Shown: piece by piece, positions 51,108 through 58,963 of the stretch
Position numbering within the stretch: position 1 is the first letter of the stretch
Layout of the letters: each line of letters starts with the position of its first letter
Source of the DNA: M55B157 sp965657825
Lineage (GTDB): Bacteria; Actinomycetota; Actinomycetes; S36-B12
Reading direction: 5' to 3'
DNA: 64,000 bases
Assembly: GCA_965657825.1 (NCBI GenBank)
Contig: CBFHQG010000001.1
Span: 18,354-82,353, forward strand
The notes under the pieces: generated by a model
The model's input: the letters and a program-made list of their open reading frames with translations, nothing else
The model's database searches: none
Told to the model about the DNA's origin: nothing
Translations under genes and position numbers: made by a program

Positions 51108-52280
51108 CTACTCGGCGAGGCGAACCTCCACGATGACGTCATCGGCTGGTCCCGGTTCACCGCGGCCATCGGTGTTGCTCGTCATCAACCACAGCGTTCC
51201 GTCGCGTTGCGTGGTCACCGTGCGCAAACGTCCCAGGCTGCCGAGATCAAGAGCTAGCGGTTCCCCGGCACGATCGCCCACGATCGGCACCTGCCACAGC
51301 ACCTGGCCGCGCAGCGACGCAACGTAGACCGCAGGGGATTCACCACCGACGTAGGCGATTCCGCTGGGGGAGGCCAGCGAGGTGGGGGACCACTGTGCGA
51401 TCGGGTCGAGGTACGGCGGCTGATCGGCGGCACCTTCGACGACCGGCCAGCCGTAGTTGCCGCCCGGGATGAGCAGGTTGAGTTCATCGGCGATGCTCGT
51501 GCCGAACTCACTGGCCCAGACCCTTGCGCTTCCATCGTCAGCGAAGGCCAGACCCTGCACGTTGCGATGGCCGAGTGTGTACACCGGTGAGCCGGGGAAC
51601 GGGTTGTCCTCCGGCACGCTGCCGTCAGGGGTCACCCGAAGGACCTTGCCGCCCAGGCTGGTCCGATCCTGGGCGAGTTCAGGTTGCCCGGCATCGCCCG
51701 TGGCGATGTACAGCATGCCGTCCGGCCCGAACGCCACGCGACCTCCGTTGTGGATCGAAGCACGGGGGATGCCGTCGATGATGACCTCAGGGTCGCCGAG
51801 ACCCCGGGAGCTCCACGGCAGCCGCACGACGCGGTTGTCGACATCTGTTGTGAGATAGGCGTACAGCACCCCCTCGGAGGATGACCCGGTATCGGGCGGC
51901 ACGGCCAGTCCCAGCAGCCCGCCCTCACCCTCGGCGCGCACCTCCGGCACTACGCCCAGCGACGTTCGGGATTGGTCGGCCTCCAGGAGCCAGACGGTGC
52001 CGGAATCTCGCTCGCTGATCAGGTGCCGATCACCGCTCACCGACACCAGGCCCCACGGGGAGGTCAGATCGTCGGTGACGGTGCCGCCGATCGAGGCGAG
52101 CGCGGGGGGCGCGGTGGGCGGGACGGGGGTGGGAGCCGATACGGGCGCGCCGGCGCATCCGGCCAGCAGGCCGATGCCCGCCAGGGCCCCGACCAGGCGG
52201 GGGACGACCAGGCGGGGGACGACCAGGCGGGGGACGACCAGGCGGGGGACGACCAGGCGGGGGACGACACGGATGCTCAC
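51108..52280 (-). CDS. Lipoprotein, PQQ-type sugar dehydrogenase family (LppZ-like)
   Basis: Secreted, lipid-anchored six-bladed beta-propeller of the soluble glucose/sorbosone dehydrogenase family. 390 residues: n-region built of five VVPRL repeats, hydrophobic core GALAGIGLLAGC with lipobox Cys42, then LTSPWGLVSVSGDRHLISERDSGTVW, HNGGRVAFGPDGMLYIATGDAG, LGHRNVQGLAFADDG and GGNYGWPVVEG, all family motifs. From memory, LppZ (Rv3006) is at the same place next to gatB. Whether it binds PQQ is unknown. GTG 52280 is the only possible start before the repeats; its GGAGG is unusually close (about 1-2 bases). Confidence 0.82.
   Translation of the reverse strand: MSIRVVPRLVVPRLVVPRLVVPRLVVPRLVGALAGIGLLAGCAGAPVSAPTPVPPTAPPALASIGGTVTDDLTSPWGLVSVSGDRHLISERDSGTVWLLEADQSRTSLGVVPEVRAEGEGGLLGLAVPPDTGSSSEGVLYAYLTTDVDNRVVRLPWSSRGLGDPEVIIDGIPRASIHNGGRVAFGPDGMLYIATGDAGQPELAQDRTSLGGKVLRVTPDGSVPEDNPFPGSPVYTLGHRNVQGLAFADDGSARVWASEFGTSIADELNLLIPGGNYGWPVVEGAADQPPYLDPIAQWSPTSLASPSGIAYVGGESPAVYVASLRGQVLWQVPIVGDRAGEPLALDLGSLGRLRTVTTQRDGTLWLMTSNTDGRGEPGPADDVIVEVRLAE
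52191..52265 (-). repeat. Five perfect 15-bp repeats in a signal peptide
   Basis: The 15-mer GACCAGGCGGGGGAC (plus strand) is repeated five times without mismatch (starts 52191, 52206, 52221, 52236, 52251). On the minus strand each unit encodes five residues (LVVPR/VVPRL) of the lipoprotein signal peptide, adding one Arg per unit. Copy-number change keeps the frame. Confidence 0.95.
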
Positions 52281-52391
52281 ACCTCCACTGTGCGTTGTCC
52301 GAGCGGCTCACGCGAGTCGAGACTCCGACGAGCACCCTCTGGTCGGGGGTGCGCTGGGCAGAGCGACGGTGAATATGGTGAGGTGGCCGGT

Positions 52392-53276
52392 GTGATCAGC
52401 GTGCCCCGCGACCTGTGCCCGGACCCAGCACCGGAGGGGCTGATCGCCTACGACGATCTGCCCGTCGAGTCGGATCTCGATCGAATCCGCTTCTACGTCC
52501 CGCCTTACATGGGCGGGCCCGAGGGGTTCGCGATCATGTCCCGGATGCCGGCCCTGGAGGTCTGCCAACTGCCGACCGCCGGCTATGAGCATGCCCTGGA
52601 GCAGGTGCCCGACGGTGTGACCCTGTGCAATGCCGGGGGAGTGCATGATGCGAGCACCGCGGAGCTCGCGGTCGGTTTGATCATCGCTCGCCTGCGTCGC
52701 ATCGATGACATGGCCAGAGCCATGGCGACGGGCTCGTGGATACACGGCCGATATGAGGCGCTCGCGGACAAGCGGGTCCTCATCGTGGGATTCGGGGGCG
52801 TGGGGCAGGCGATCGCCGCTCGACTGGAACCTTTCGAGGTGGAGATCATTCCCGTTGCCCGCACCGCCCGCGCGGGAGTGAGCGCGATCACTGATCTGGA
52901 GTCGCTTCTGCCCACGGCGGATGTGGTGGTGCTGGCGGTTCCCCTCGACGACACCACACGCCGCATGGTCGATGCCGGGTTCCTCTCCCGGATGCGCGAC
53001 GGATCCCTGCTGGTGAATGTGTCGCGTGGCAGCGTCGTGGACACCGAGGCTCTGCTCGCGGAGATCGCCGGTGGGCGGCTTCAAGTGGTCATGGATGTGA
53101 CCGACCCCGAACCCCTGCCGGCCGATCATCCGCTGTGGCACGCTCCCGGGGTGCTCATCAGTCCGCATGTCGGTGGCAACACCACCGCGTTCGCCCCGAG
53201 GATGCGCCGACTCATCGGCGCTCAGGTTGCGCGCTGGAGAGCGGGATCCCCTCTGGCCCACGTGATCGACCACTGA
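52392..53276 (+). CDS. D-isomer 2-hydroxyacid dehydrogenase family protein
   Basis: NAD(P)-dependent 2-hydroxyacid dehydrogenase, 294 residues. It has the Rossmann motif VLIVGFGGVGQAIAARL, then VVVLAVPLDDTTRRMVDAGFLSRMRDGSLLVNVSRGSVVDTEAL, catalytic Arg in NVSRGS, Glu in DVTDPEPLP and His in SPHVGGNT. The N-terminal substrate domain is short, and the substrate is not predictable. GTG 52392 has GAGGTGG 5 bases upstream; GTG 52383 and 52401 are alternatives, while a longer reading contains only the reverse of the 15-bp repeats. Divergent from the lipoprotein gene; ilvD follows. Confidence 0.82.
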   Translation: MISVPRDLCPDPAPEGLIAYDDLPVESDLDRIRFYVPPYMGGPEGFAIMSRMPALEVCQLPTAGYEHALEQVPDGVTLCNAGGVHDASTAELAVGLIIARLRRIDDMARAMATGSWIHGRYEALADKRVLIVGFGGVGQAIAARLEPFEVEIIPVARTARAGVSAITDLESLLPTADVVVLAVPLDDTTRRMVDAGFLSRMRDGSLLVNVSRGSVVDTEALLAEIAGGRLQVVMDVTDPEPLPADHPLWHAPGVLISPHVGGNTTAFAPRMRRLIGAQVARWRAGSPLAHVIDH

Positions 53277-53301
53277 CGGACCGACTCCTCCCTGGCTGCC
53301 C

Positions 53302-53307
53302 TAGGCT
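53302..53307 (+). promoter_or_regulatory. -10 box for ilvD
   Basis: TAGGCT, 6 bases before ATG 53314; predicted leaderless transcript. Confidence 0.5.
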
Positions 53308-53313
53308 GCTTCT

Positions 53314-55011
53314 ATGGCCGACTCTCCCGACATCAAGCCCCGTAGCCGCGACGTCACCGACGGCCTCGAGCGCGCCGCCGCGCGCGGCATGCTCCGAGCC
53401 GTCGGGATGACCGATGACGACTTCGTCAAGCCGCAGATCGGGATCGCCTCGTCATGGAACGAGATCACCCCCTGCAATATGTCGCTGGACCGCCTCGCGA
53501 CGGCGGCCAAGGAGGGTGTGCACGCCGGTGGGGGGTTCCCCATGCAGTTCGGCACCATCTCGGTCTCCGACGGCATCTCGATGGGCCATGAGGGTATGCA
53601 CTTCTCGCTGGTCAGCCGCGAGATCATCGCCGACTCCGTCGAGGCCGTCATGCAGGCCGAGCGACTCGACGGCATGGTCACCTTCGCCGGCTGCGATAAG
53701 AGCCTGCCGGGCATGCTGATGGCCGCCGCGCGATTGGACCTCGCCAGTGTCTTCGTGTACGCGGGGTCGATCCTGCCGGGCAACGTCACGCTGTCCGATG
53801 GCAGCAATCGTGATGTCACGATCATCGACGCGTTCGAGGCGGTGGGGGCCTGCGCTCGTGGCTTGATGAGCCGGGAGGATGTCGACCGCATCGAGCGCGC
53901 GATCTGTCCCGGTGAGGGTGCATGCGGAGGCATGTACACGGCGAACACGATGGCCAGTGCAGCTGAGGCGATGGGGATGTCGCTCCCCGGTTCTGCGGCG
54001 CCACCGGCCGTCGATCGACGTCGCGACGGCATAGCCCGGCGGTCGGGTGAGGCCGTCGTCGAGTTGATCCGCCAGGGCATCACAACCCGCGACATCATCA
54101 CCAAGCAATCCCTGGAGAACGCCATCGCGGTCCTCATGGCCTTCGGTGGGTCGACCAATGCCGTGCTCCACCTGCTCGCGATCGCCCACGAAGCCGATGT
54201 CGACCTGCACATGGAGGACTTCCATCGCATCGGCTCCAAGGTCCCGCTGCTCGCCGACGTCAAGCCCTTCGGTCGATACGTGATGAGCGATGTCGATCGG
54301 GTCGGTGGGGTGCCGGTGGTCATGCGGGCCCTGCTCGACGCGGGCCTCATGCACGGCGATTGCCTCACCGTGACCGGACGCACGATGGCCGAGAATCTCG
54401 CGGACATCGCGCCTCCCGATCCCGACGGTGACATCCTGCGCGCCGCCGCAGCCCCGCTGGACACCCACGGCGGCATCACGATCCTGTCGGGATCCCTCGC
54501 CCCGGAGGGTGCGGTCGTCAAGAGCGCAGGCGTGCCGGTGGATTCCTTCGAAGGAGCGGCGCGGGTGTTCGAGCGCGAGCAGGCGGCGATGGCTGCGTTG
54601 GAGGACGGCACCATCAAGGCCGGCGACGTGGTGATCATCCGATACGAAGGGCCCAAGGGCGGTCCGGGCATGCGCGAAATGCTGATGATCACCGGGGCTA
54701 TCAAGGGCGCGGGACTGGGCAAGGACGTGTTGCTCATCACCGACGGACGCTTCTCCGGGGGCACGACGGGTCTGTGCGTCGGCCACGTGGCACCCGAGGC
54801 GGTCGACGGGGGCCCGATCGGACTGGTGAAGGACGGTGATCGCATCCGCATCGACATCTCCGAGCGCACCCTCGATGTGCTGGTCGATGAGGCCGAACTA
54901 GCCCGACGTCGTGCGCAGTTCACCCCCCTGCCCCCGCGCTACACCCGGGGAGTCCTGGCGAAATACGCCAAGCTCGTGGGCTCAGCCTCGAAGGGCGCGG
55001 TCTGCGACTAG
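53314..55011 (+). CDS. ilvD: Dihydroxy-acid dehydratase
   Basis: Fe-S dehydratase for the third step of isoleucine and valine synthesis. 565 residues with cluster cysteines in FAGCDKSLPGMLMAA and GEGACGGMYTANTMASAAEAMG plus an upstream Cys in EITPCN, and the C-terminal swivelling domain (GPKGGPGMREML, TDGRFSGGTTGLCVGHVAPEA). Length and motifs match the bacterial IlvD family. It lies just upstream of the separately regulated ilvBNC operon. Confidence 0.96.
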   Translation: MADSPDIKPRSRDVTDGLERAAARGMLRAVGMTDDDFVKPQIGIASSWNEITPCNMSLDRLATAAKEGVHAGGGFPMQFGTISVSDGISMGHEGMHFSLVSREIIADSVEAVMQAERLDGMVTFAGCDKSLPGMLMAAARLDLASVFVYAGSILPGNVTLSDGSNRDVTIIDAFEAVGACARGLMSREDVDRIERAICPGEGACGGMYTANTMASAAEAMGMSLPGSAAPPAVDRRRDGIARRSGEAVVELIRQGITTRDIITKQSLENAIAVLMAFGGSTNAVLHLLAIAHEADVDLHMEDFHRIGSKVPLLADVKPFGRYVMSDVDRVGGVPVVMRALLDAGLMHGDCLTVTGRTMAENLADIAPPDPDGDILRAAAAPLDTHGGITILSGSLAPEGAVVKSAGVPVDSFEGAARVFEREQAAMAALEDGTIKAGDVVIIRYEGPKGGPGMREMLMITGAIKGAGLGKDVLLITDGRFSGGTTGLCVGHVAPEAVDGGPIGLVKDGDRIRIDISERTLDVLVDEAELARRRAQFTPLPPRYTRGVLAKYAKLVGSASKGAVCD

Positions 55012-55031
55012 CGCTGACCGGGCAGGGGGCG

Positions 55032-55037
55032 TATGCT
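55032..55037 (+). promoter_or_regulatory. -10 box for the ilvBNC leader
   Basis: TATGCT, 7 bases before the leader peptide ATG at 55045. The ilvBNC mRNA would begin at the leader start codon itself. Confidence 0.55.
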
Positions 55038-55044
55038 TACCCCC

Positions 55045-55083
55045 ATGCAGCAGATCGTCATCGTAGGCAGGCGCGCGGGTTAA
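55045..55083 (+). CDS. ilvB leader peptide (attenuation)
   Basis: 12-codon reading frame encoding MQQIVIVGRRAG. Four consecutive codons for Ile and Val (ATC GTC ATC GTA) are those expected for control by branched-chain aminoacyl-tRNA supply. There is no ribosome site, but a TATGCT box at 55032-55037 makes it a leaderless start. Its stop (TAA 55081-55083) directly follows the left arm of the first hairpin. Leader peptides with terminators before ilvB have been predicted by comparative genomics in Corynebacterium, Mycobacterium and Streptomyces. Confidence 0.8.
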   Translation: MQQIVIVGRRAG

Positions 55084-55145
55084 CCCCGGCACCTGTCGCG
55101 AAGCGACCCGCGCGCACCCTCCGAGCCCCTAGGGCCGGGGGGTTT
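55071..55145 (+). terminator. ilvB attenuator hairpins
   Basis: Two mutually adjacent stems. The first pairs GCGCGCGGGT (55071-55080) with ACCCGCGCGC (55106-55115), perfect over 10 bp, with a small inner hairpin TCGC-GAA-GCGA (55096-55106). The second is terminator-like: CCCTCCG (55117-55123) with CGGGGGG (55136-55142, one G-T pair), an A bulge, inner GCCC/GGGC, then TTT. Ribosome stalling at the Ile/Val codons would alter which forms; the exact antiterminator pairing I have not proved. Confidence 0.7.
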
Positions 55146-55206
55146 CGTCGTAAAGGGGCCCATGCGAGACCATGGAACCCGCACAAGAGAGTGGAGTGAG
55201 GGACTG

Positions 55207-56958
55207 ATGAGCACGAACCCCGAACAGATCACGGGCGCGCAGAGCCTGATCCGGTCGCTGGAGTACGCCGGCGCCGACGTGGTCTTCGGCATTCCCGGCG
55301 GGGCGATCCTCCCGGCCTACGACCCCCTCATGGACTCCACGAAGGTGCGCCACATCCTGGTCCGTCATGAGCAGGCGGCCGGCCATGCGGCAGAGGGTTA
55401 CGCTGCGGCGACCGGTCGAGTCGGCGTCTGTATGGCCACCTCGGGGCCGGGTGCGACCAACCTGGTCACCCCCATCGCCGATGCTCATATGGATTCGGTT
55501 CCACTCGTGGCGATCACCGGTCAGGTGCCCTCCTCGGCCATCGGGACCGATGCCTTCCAAGAGGCCGATATCCGCGGCATCACCATGCCGATCACCAAGC
55601 ACAACTTCCTCGTCACCGACCCTGCGGAGATCCCCCGGGCGATCGCCGAGGCCTTCCACCTCGCCTCGACCGGGCGCCCTGGCCCGGTGCTGGTCGACAT
55701 CTCCAAGGACGCCCTGCAGGCCACGACGGGTTTCATGTGGCCTGAGCGTCTCGACCTGCCCGGCTACCACCCGGTGACACGTCCGCACTCCAAGCAGGTG
55801 CGCGAGGCGGCCCGGTTGATGATCGAGTCGCGACGTCCGGTCCTCTACGTCGGTGGTGGAGTCGTCCGGGCCAATGCGAGCCCGGCCCTGATGCGGCTGG
55901 CGCAACTCACCGGTCTGCCTGTCGTCACCACGCTGATGGCACGGGGCGCCTTCCCCGACGGGCACCCCCAGCACCTGGGCATGCCCGGAATGCACGGCAC
56001 AGTCTCCGCGGTGGGGGCGCTGCAGAAGTCCGATCTCATCGTGGCGCTCGGTGCCCGGTTCGACGACCGAGTCACCGGTCGCTTGGATACCTTCGCGCCC
56101 GATGCTCGCGTGATCCACGTCGACATCGATCCGGCGGAGATCTCCAAGAACCGCTTCGCCGACGTGCCGATCGTCGGCGACGTGGGGGAGTTCCTCACCG
56201 AGTTGGTCGAGGTGCTCACCGAGGAGCAGGCTGCTGGTCGCGCGGGTGACTACGAGGCGTGGTGGGACACCCTCAGCCACTGGCGACAGACCTATCCGTT
56301 GGGCTACGACCTCCCCTCGGACGGGACACTCTCGCCTCAGTACGTCATCGAACGACTGGGTGCGATCGCCGGCCCCGATGCGGTCTACGCCGCCGGTGTC
56401 GGCCAGCACCAGATGTGGGCCGCTCAATTCATCAACTACGAGAACCCGCGCACCTGGTTGAACTCCGGTGGTCTGGGCACCATGGGCTACGCGGTGCCCG
56501 CGGCGATGGGTGCGAAGGTCGGACTTCCGGACACCACGGTGTGGGCGGTTGATGGTGACGGGTGCTTCCAGATGACCAATCAGGAACTCGCCACGTGCAC
56601 GATCAACGACATCCCCATCAAGGTGGCCCTGATCAACAACTCCAGCCTGGGGATGGTCCGGCAGTGGCAGACCCTGTTCTACAACGAGCGCTACTCCCAG
56701 ACCGACCTGCACTCCCACCGGTTCCCGGATTTCGTGAAGCTGGCCGAGGCATACGGCTGCTACGGCCTGCAGTGCGACAGCCCCGATCAGGTCGACTTGA
56801 CCATCGAGAAGGCGATGAGCCTCGACGATGCCCCCGTGGTCGTGGACTTCGTGGTGCACAAGGATGCGATGGTCTGGCCGATGGTCGCTGCCGGCACCAG
56901 CAATGACGACATCATGGTCGCCCGCGAAATGGCGCCATCATGGGATCGGGAGGACTGA
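55207..56958 (+). CDS. ilvB: Acetolactate synthase large subunit
   Basis: ThDP- and FAD-dependent enzyme making acetolactate or acetohydroxybutyrate, the first common step of valine, leucine and isoleucine synthesis. 583 residues: GADVVFGIPGGAILPAYDPL with the ThDP-activating Glu in RHEQAAGHAAEGYA, the FAD-binding middle domain, and the ThDP motif GDGCFQMTNQELATC...NNSSLGMVRQWQ. ATG 55207 follows GTGAGGGA. Preceded by a leader peptide and attenuator; ilvN begins 3 bases after its stop. Confidence 0.96.
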   Translation: MSTNPEQITGAQSLIRSLEYAGADVVFGIPGGAILPAYDPLMDSTKVRHILVRHEQAAGHAAEGYAAATGRVGVCMATSGPGATNLVTPIADAHMDSVPLVAITGQVPSSAIGTDAFQEADIRGITMPITKHNFLVTDPAEIPRAIAEAFHLASTGRPGPVLVDISKDALQATTGFMWPERLDLPGYHPVTRPHSKQVREAARLMIESRRPVLYVGGGVVRANASPALMRLAQLTGLPVVTTLMARGAFPDGHPQHLGMPGMHGTVSAVGALQKSDLIVALGARFDDRVTGRLDTFAPDARVIHVDIDPAEISKNRFADVPIVGDVGEFLTELVEVLTEEQAAGRAGDYEAWWDTLSHWRQTYPLGYDLPSDGTLSPQYVIERLGAIAGPDAVYAAGVGQHQMWAAQFINYENPRTWLNSGGLGTMGYAVPAAMGAKVGLPDTTVWAVDGDGCFQMTNQELATCTINDIPIKVALINNSSLGMVRQWQTLFYNERYSQTDLHSHRFPDFVKLAEAYGCYGLQCDSPDQVDLTIEKAMSLDDAPVVVDFVVHKDAMVWPMVAAGTSNDDIMVAREMAPSWDRED

Positions 56959-56961
56959 CGC

Positions 56962-57486
56962 ATGAGTCGCCATACCCTGTCGGTCCTCGTCGAGGACAAG
57001 CCCGGTGTGCTCGCTCGAGTGGCGAGCCTGTTCTCGCGCCGTGGCTTCAACATCGAATCCCTCGCTGTAGGACCCACCGAGATGCCCGAGGTCTCGCGCA
57101 TGACCATCGTGGTGTCGGTCGAATCTTTGCCGCTCGAGCAGGTCACCAAGCAGTTGAACAAACTCATCAACGTGCTGAAGATCGTCGAGTTGGAATCCGA
57201 CTCCTCGGTGCAGCGGCAGATCATGCTCGTCAAGGTCCGTGCCGACGCATCCACTCGCTCATCGATCCTCGAGACGGTCGGACTCTTCCGCGCGAAGGTC
57301 GTCGATGTGGCACTCGATGCGGTGACCATCGAGGCGACCGGCGATCATGACAAGCTCACCGCGCTGCTGCGAGTCCTCGAGCCTTACGGCATCAAGGAAC
57401 TCGTCCAGTCGGGGATGGTGGCCCTGTCACGGGGTGGTCGTGCGATGACCGATCGATCCCTCCGCCCGGTCGATCGCCCCGCCTGA
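56962..57486 (+). CDS. ilvN: Acetolactate synthase small (regulatory) subunit
   Basis: Regulatory subunit that binds valine and activates IlvB. 174 residues: an ACT domain (HTLSVLVEDKPGVLARVASLFSRRGFNIESLAVGPTE) and the C-terminal domain (RQIMLVKVRADASTRSSILETVGLFRAKVVDV). The ACT loop Gly and Asn/Ile residues that bind valine are present. Followed by ilvC after 54 bases with its own strong ribosome site. Confidence 0.95.
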   Translation: MSRHTLSVLVEDKPGVLARVASLFSRRGFNIESLAVGPTEMPEVSRMTIVVSVESLPLEQVTKQLNKLINVLKIVELESDSSVQRQIMLVKVRADASTRSSILETVGLFRAKVVDVALDAVTIEATGDHDKLTALLRVLEPYGIKELVQSGMVALSRGGRAMTDRSLRPVDRPA

Positions 57487-57540
57487 CCGGTACCCTGCCT
57501 GACACGTCAACCCGCTCATCACCGATCCCGGAGGAACCCC

Positions 57541-58569
57541 GTGGCCGAGTTGTTCTACGAAGCCGATGCCGATCTGTCGATCATCGCCAACCGAGTCGTC
57601 GCTGTCCTCGGCTATGGCAGCCAGGGCCACGCGCACGCGCTGAACCTGCGGGATTCGGGAGTGGACGTCCGCGTCGGCCTCGCCGAGGGTTCACGCAGCC
57701 GTGCACGGGCCGAGGAGGAGGGCCTGCGGGTCGTGGATCCGGCGACGGCCGCGGCCGAGGCTGATCTCATCATGATGGCGGTGCCCGATCCGGTGCAGAA
57801 GCGGCTCTACGCCGAAGCAGTAGCGCCCAATCTGCAGGAGGGCGACGCGCTGTTCTTCGCCCACGGTTTCAACATCCGATTCGGGTACGTCACCCCGCCG
57901 AGTTTCGTCGACGTGTGCATGGTCGCCCCCAAGGGTCCCGGTCACCTCGTTCGTCGTGAATATGTGGCCGGGCGCGGGGTACCAGCGATCGTCGCGGTCG
58001 AGCAGGATGCGACCGGAGAAGCGTGGCCGCTGACCCTGTCCTACGCGCGCGGTATCGGCTGTCTGCGCGCCGGGGGCATCAAGACCACATTCACCGAGGA
58101 GACCGAGACCGATCTTTTCGGCGAGCAGGCAGTGTTGTGCGGGGGTGCCTCGCAGTTGATCATGAAGGGCTTCGAGACTCTCGTCGAGGCTGGGTACCAG
58201 CCTGAGGTCGCCTACTTCGAGTGCCTGCACGAGCTGAAGCTGATCGTGGACCTCATGTACGAGGGCGGCATCGCCAAGCAGCGTTGGAGTGTGTCGGACA
58301 CCGCCGAGTACGGCGACTACGTGTCCGGGCCCCGCGTCATCGATGATCGCGTCAAGGAGAACATGAAGGCTGTCCTGGCCGATGTGCAAAGCGGGGCTTT
58401 CGCCGAGCGTTTCATGGCTGATCAGGAAGCCGGCGGGCCGGAATTCGTCGCCATGCGAGCCCAGGCTGAGCAGCATCCGATCGAGAAGGTCGGCCGTGAC
58501 CTGCGTGGGCTGATGAGCTGGATCGACTCCGGTGACGATGACTACATCGAGGGAACCGCCGCGCGCTGA
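57541..58569 (+). CDS. ilvC: Ketol-acid reductoisomerase (class I)
   Basis: Mg- and NADPH-dependent isomerisation and reduction in branched-chain amino acid synthesis. 342 residues: GYGSQGHAHALNLRDSG (cofactor), the phosphate-binding loop GLAEGSRSRARAEEEG, the PKGPGHLVRREY metal/substrate motif and the knotted C-terminal helices (FECLHELKLIVDLMYEGG with metal-binding Glu; SDTAEYGDYVSGPRVID). GTG 57541 has CCGGAGGAA about 5 bases upstream. The short class I length fits. Third gene of ilvBNC. Confidence 0.96.
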   Translation: MAELFYEADADLSIIANRVVAVLGYGSQGHAHALNLRDSGVDVRVGLAEGSRSRARAEEEGLRVVDPATAAAEADLIMMAVPDPVQKRLYAEAVAPNLQEGDALFFAHGFNIRFGYVTPPSFVDVCMVAPKGPGHLVRREYVAGRGVPAIVAVEQDATGEAWPLTLSYARGIGCLRAGGIKTTFTEETETDLFGEQAVLCGGASQLIMKGFETLVEAGYQPEVAYFECLHELKLIVDLMYEGGIAKQRWSVSDTAEYGDYVSGPRVIDDRVKENMKAVLADVQSGAFAERFMADQEAGGPEFVAMRAQAEQHPIEKVGRDLRGLMSWIDSGDDDYIEGTAAR

Positions 58570-58579
58570 GGCGGAGGCC

Positions 58580-58963
58580 ATGGCAGCGACCCCGGCCGAC
58601 AGGATCTGCGAGCGCTGCGGGCGCAGGATCGAATGGCGCAAGAAGTGGGCCCGTGACTGGGAGTCGGTGCGCTACTGCTCCACAGGCTGCCGTCGTTCGG
58701 GTGTGACCGATGTCGATCGGGCACTCGAGCAGGCCATCGAAGACCTGCTCGCCGCGCGGGCCCGTGGCGCGACGATCTGCCCGAGTGAGGCTGCACGGCG
58801 AGTGGGTGGGGCAGAGGAGGAATCCTGGCGCCCCCTCATGGAATCGGCCCGATCAGCTGCCCGGCGCCTCGTGGCGAATGAGCGGATCGAGATCGTTCAA
58901 GGTGGTCGGGTGGTCGATCCGTCGACTGCCCGCGGGCCGATCCGATTGCGACTGGCCCGATGA
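58580..58963 (+). CDS. DUF2256-DUF3253 fusion protein
   Basis: 127-residue protein of unknown function. Residues about 8-42 form the DUF2256 cysteine motif (ICERCGRRIEWRKKWARDW, then RYCSTGCRR), a probable small zinc ribbon; residues about 50-127 form DUF3253, a winged-helix-like domain (LEQAIEDLLAARARGATICPSEAARRVG, AARRLVANERIEIVQGG). DUF2256 genes are known to me as neighbours of photolyase/cryptochrome genes, and here the next gene is photolyase-like and overlaps by 4 bases. A DNA- or nucleic-acid-related partner role is inference. ATG 58580 follows GCGGAGG very closely. Confidence 0.75.
   Translation: MAATPADRICERCGRRIEWRKKWARDWESVRYCSTGCRRSGVTDVDRALEQAIEDLLAARARGATICPSEAARRVGGAEEESWRPLMESARSAARRLVANERIEIVQGGRVVDPSTARGPIRLRLAR

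Noticed and set aside
51972..52391. Long N-terminal extension of the 2-hydroxyacid dehydrogenase with GDDQA repeats
   Set aside because: It is the reverse strand of the 15-bp repeats and signal peptide of the lipoprotein gene; the conserved protein and a good ribosome site begin at 52392.
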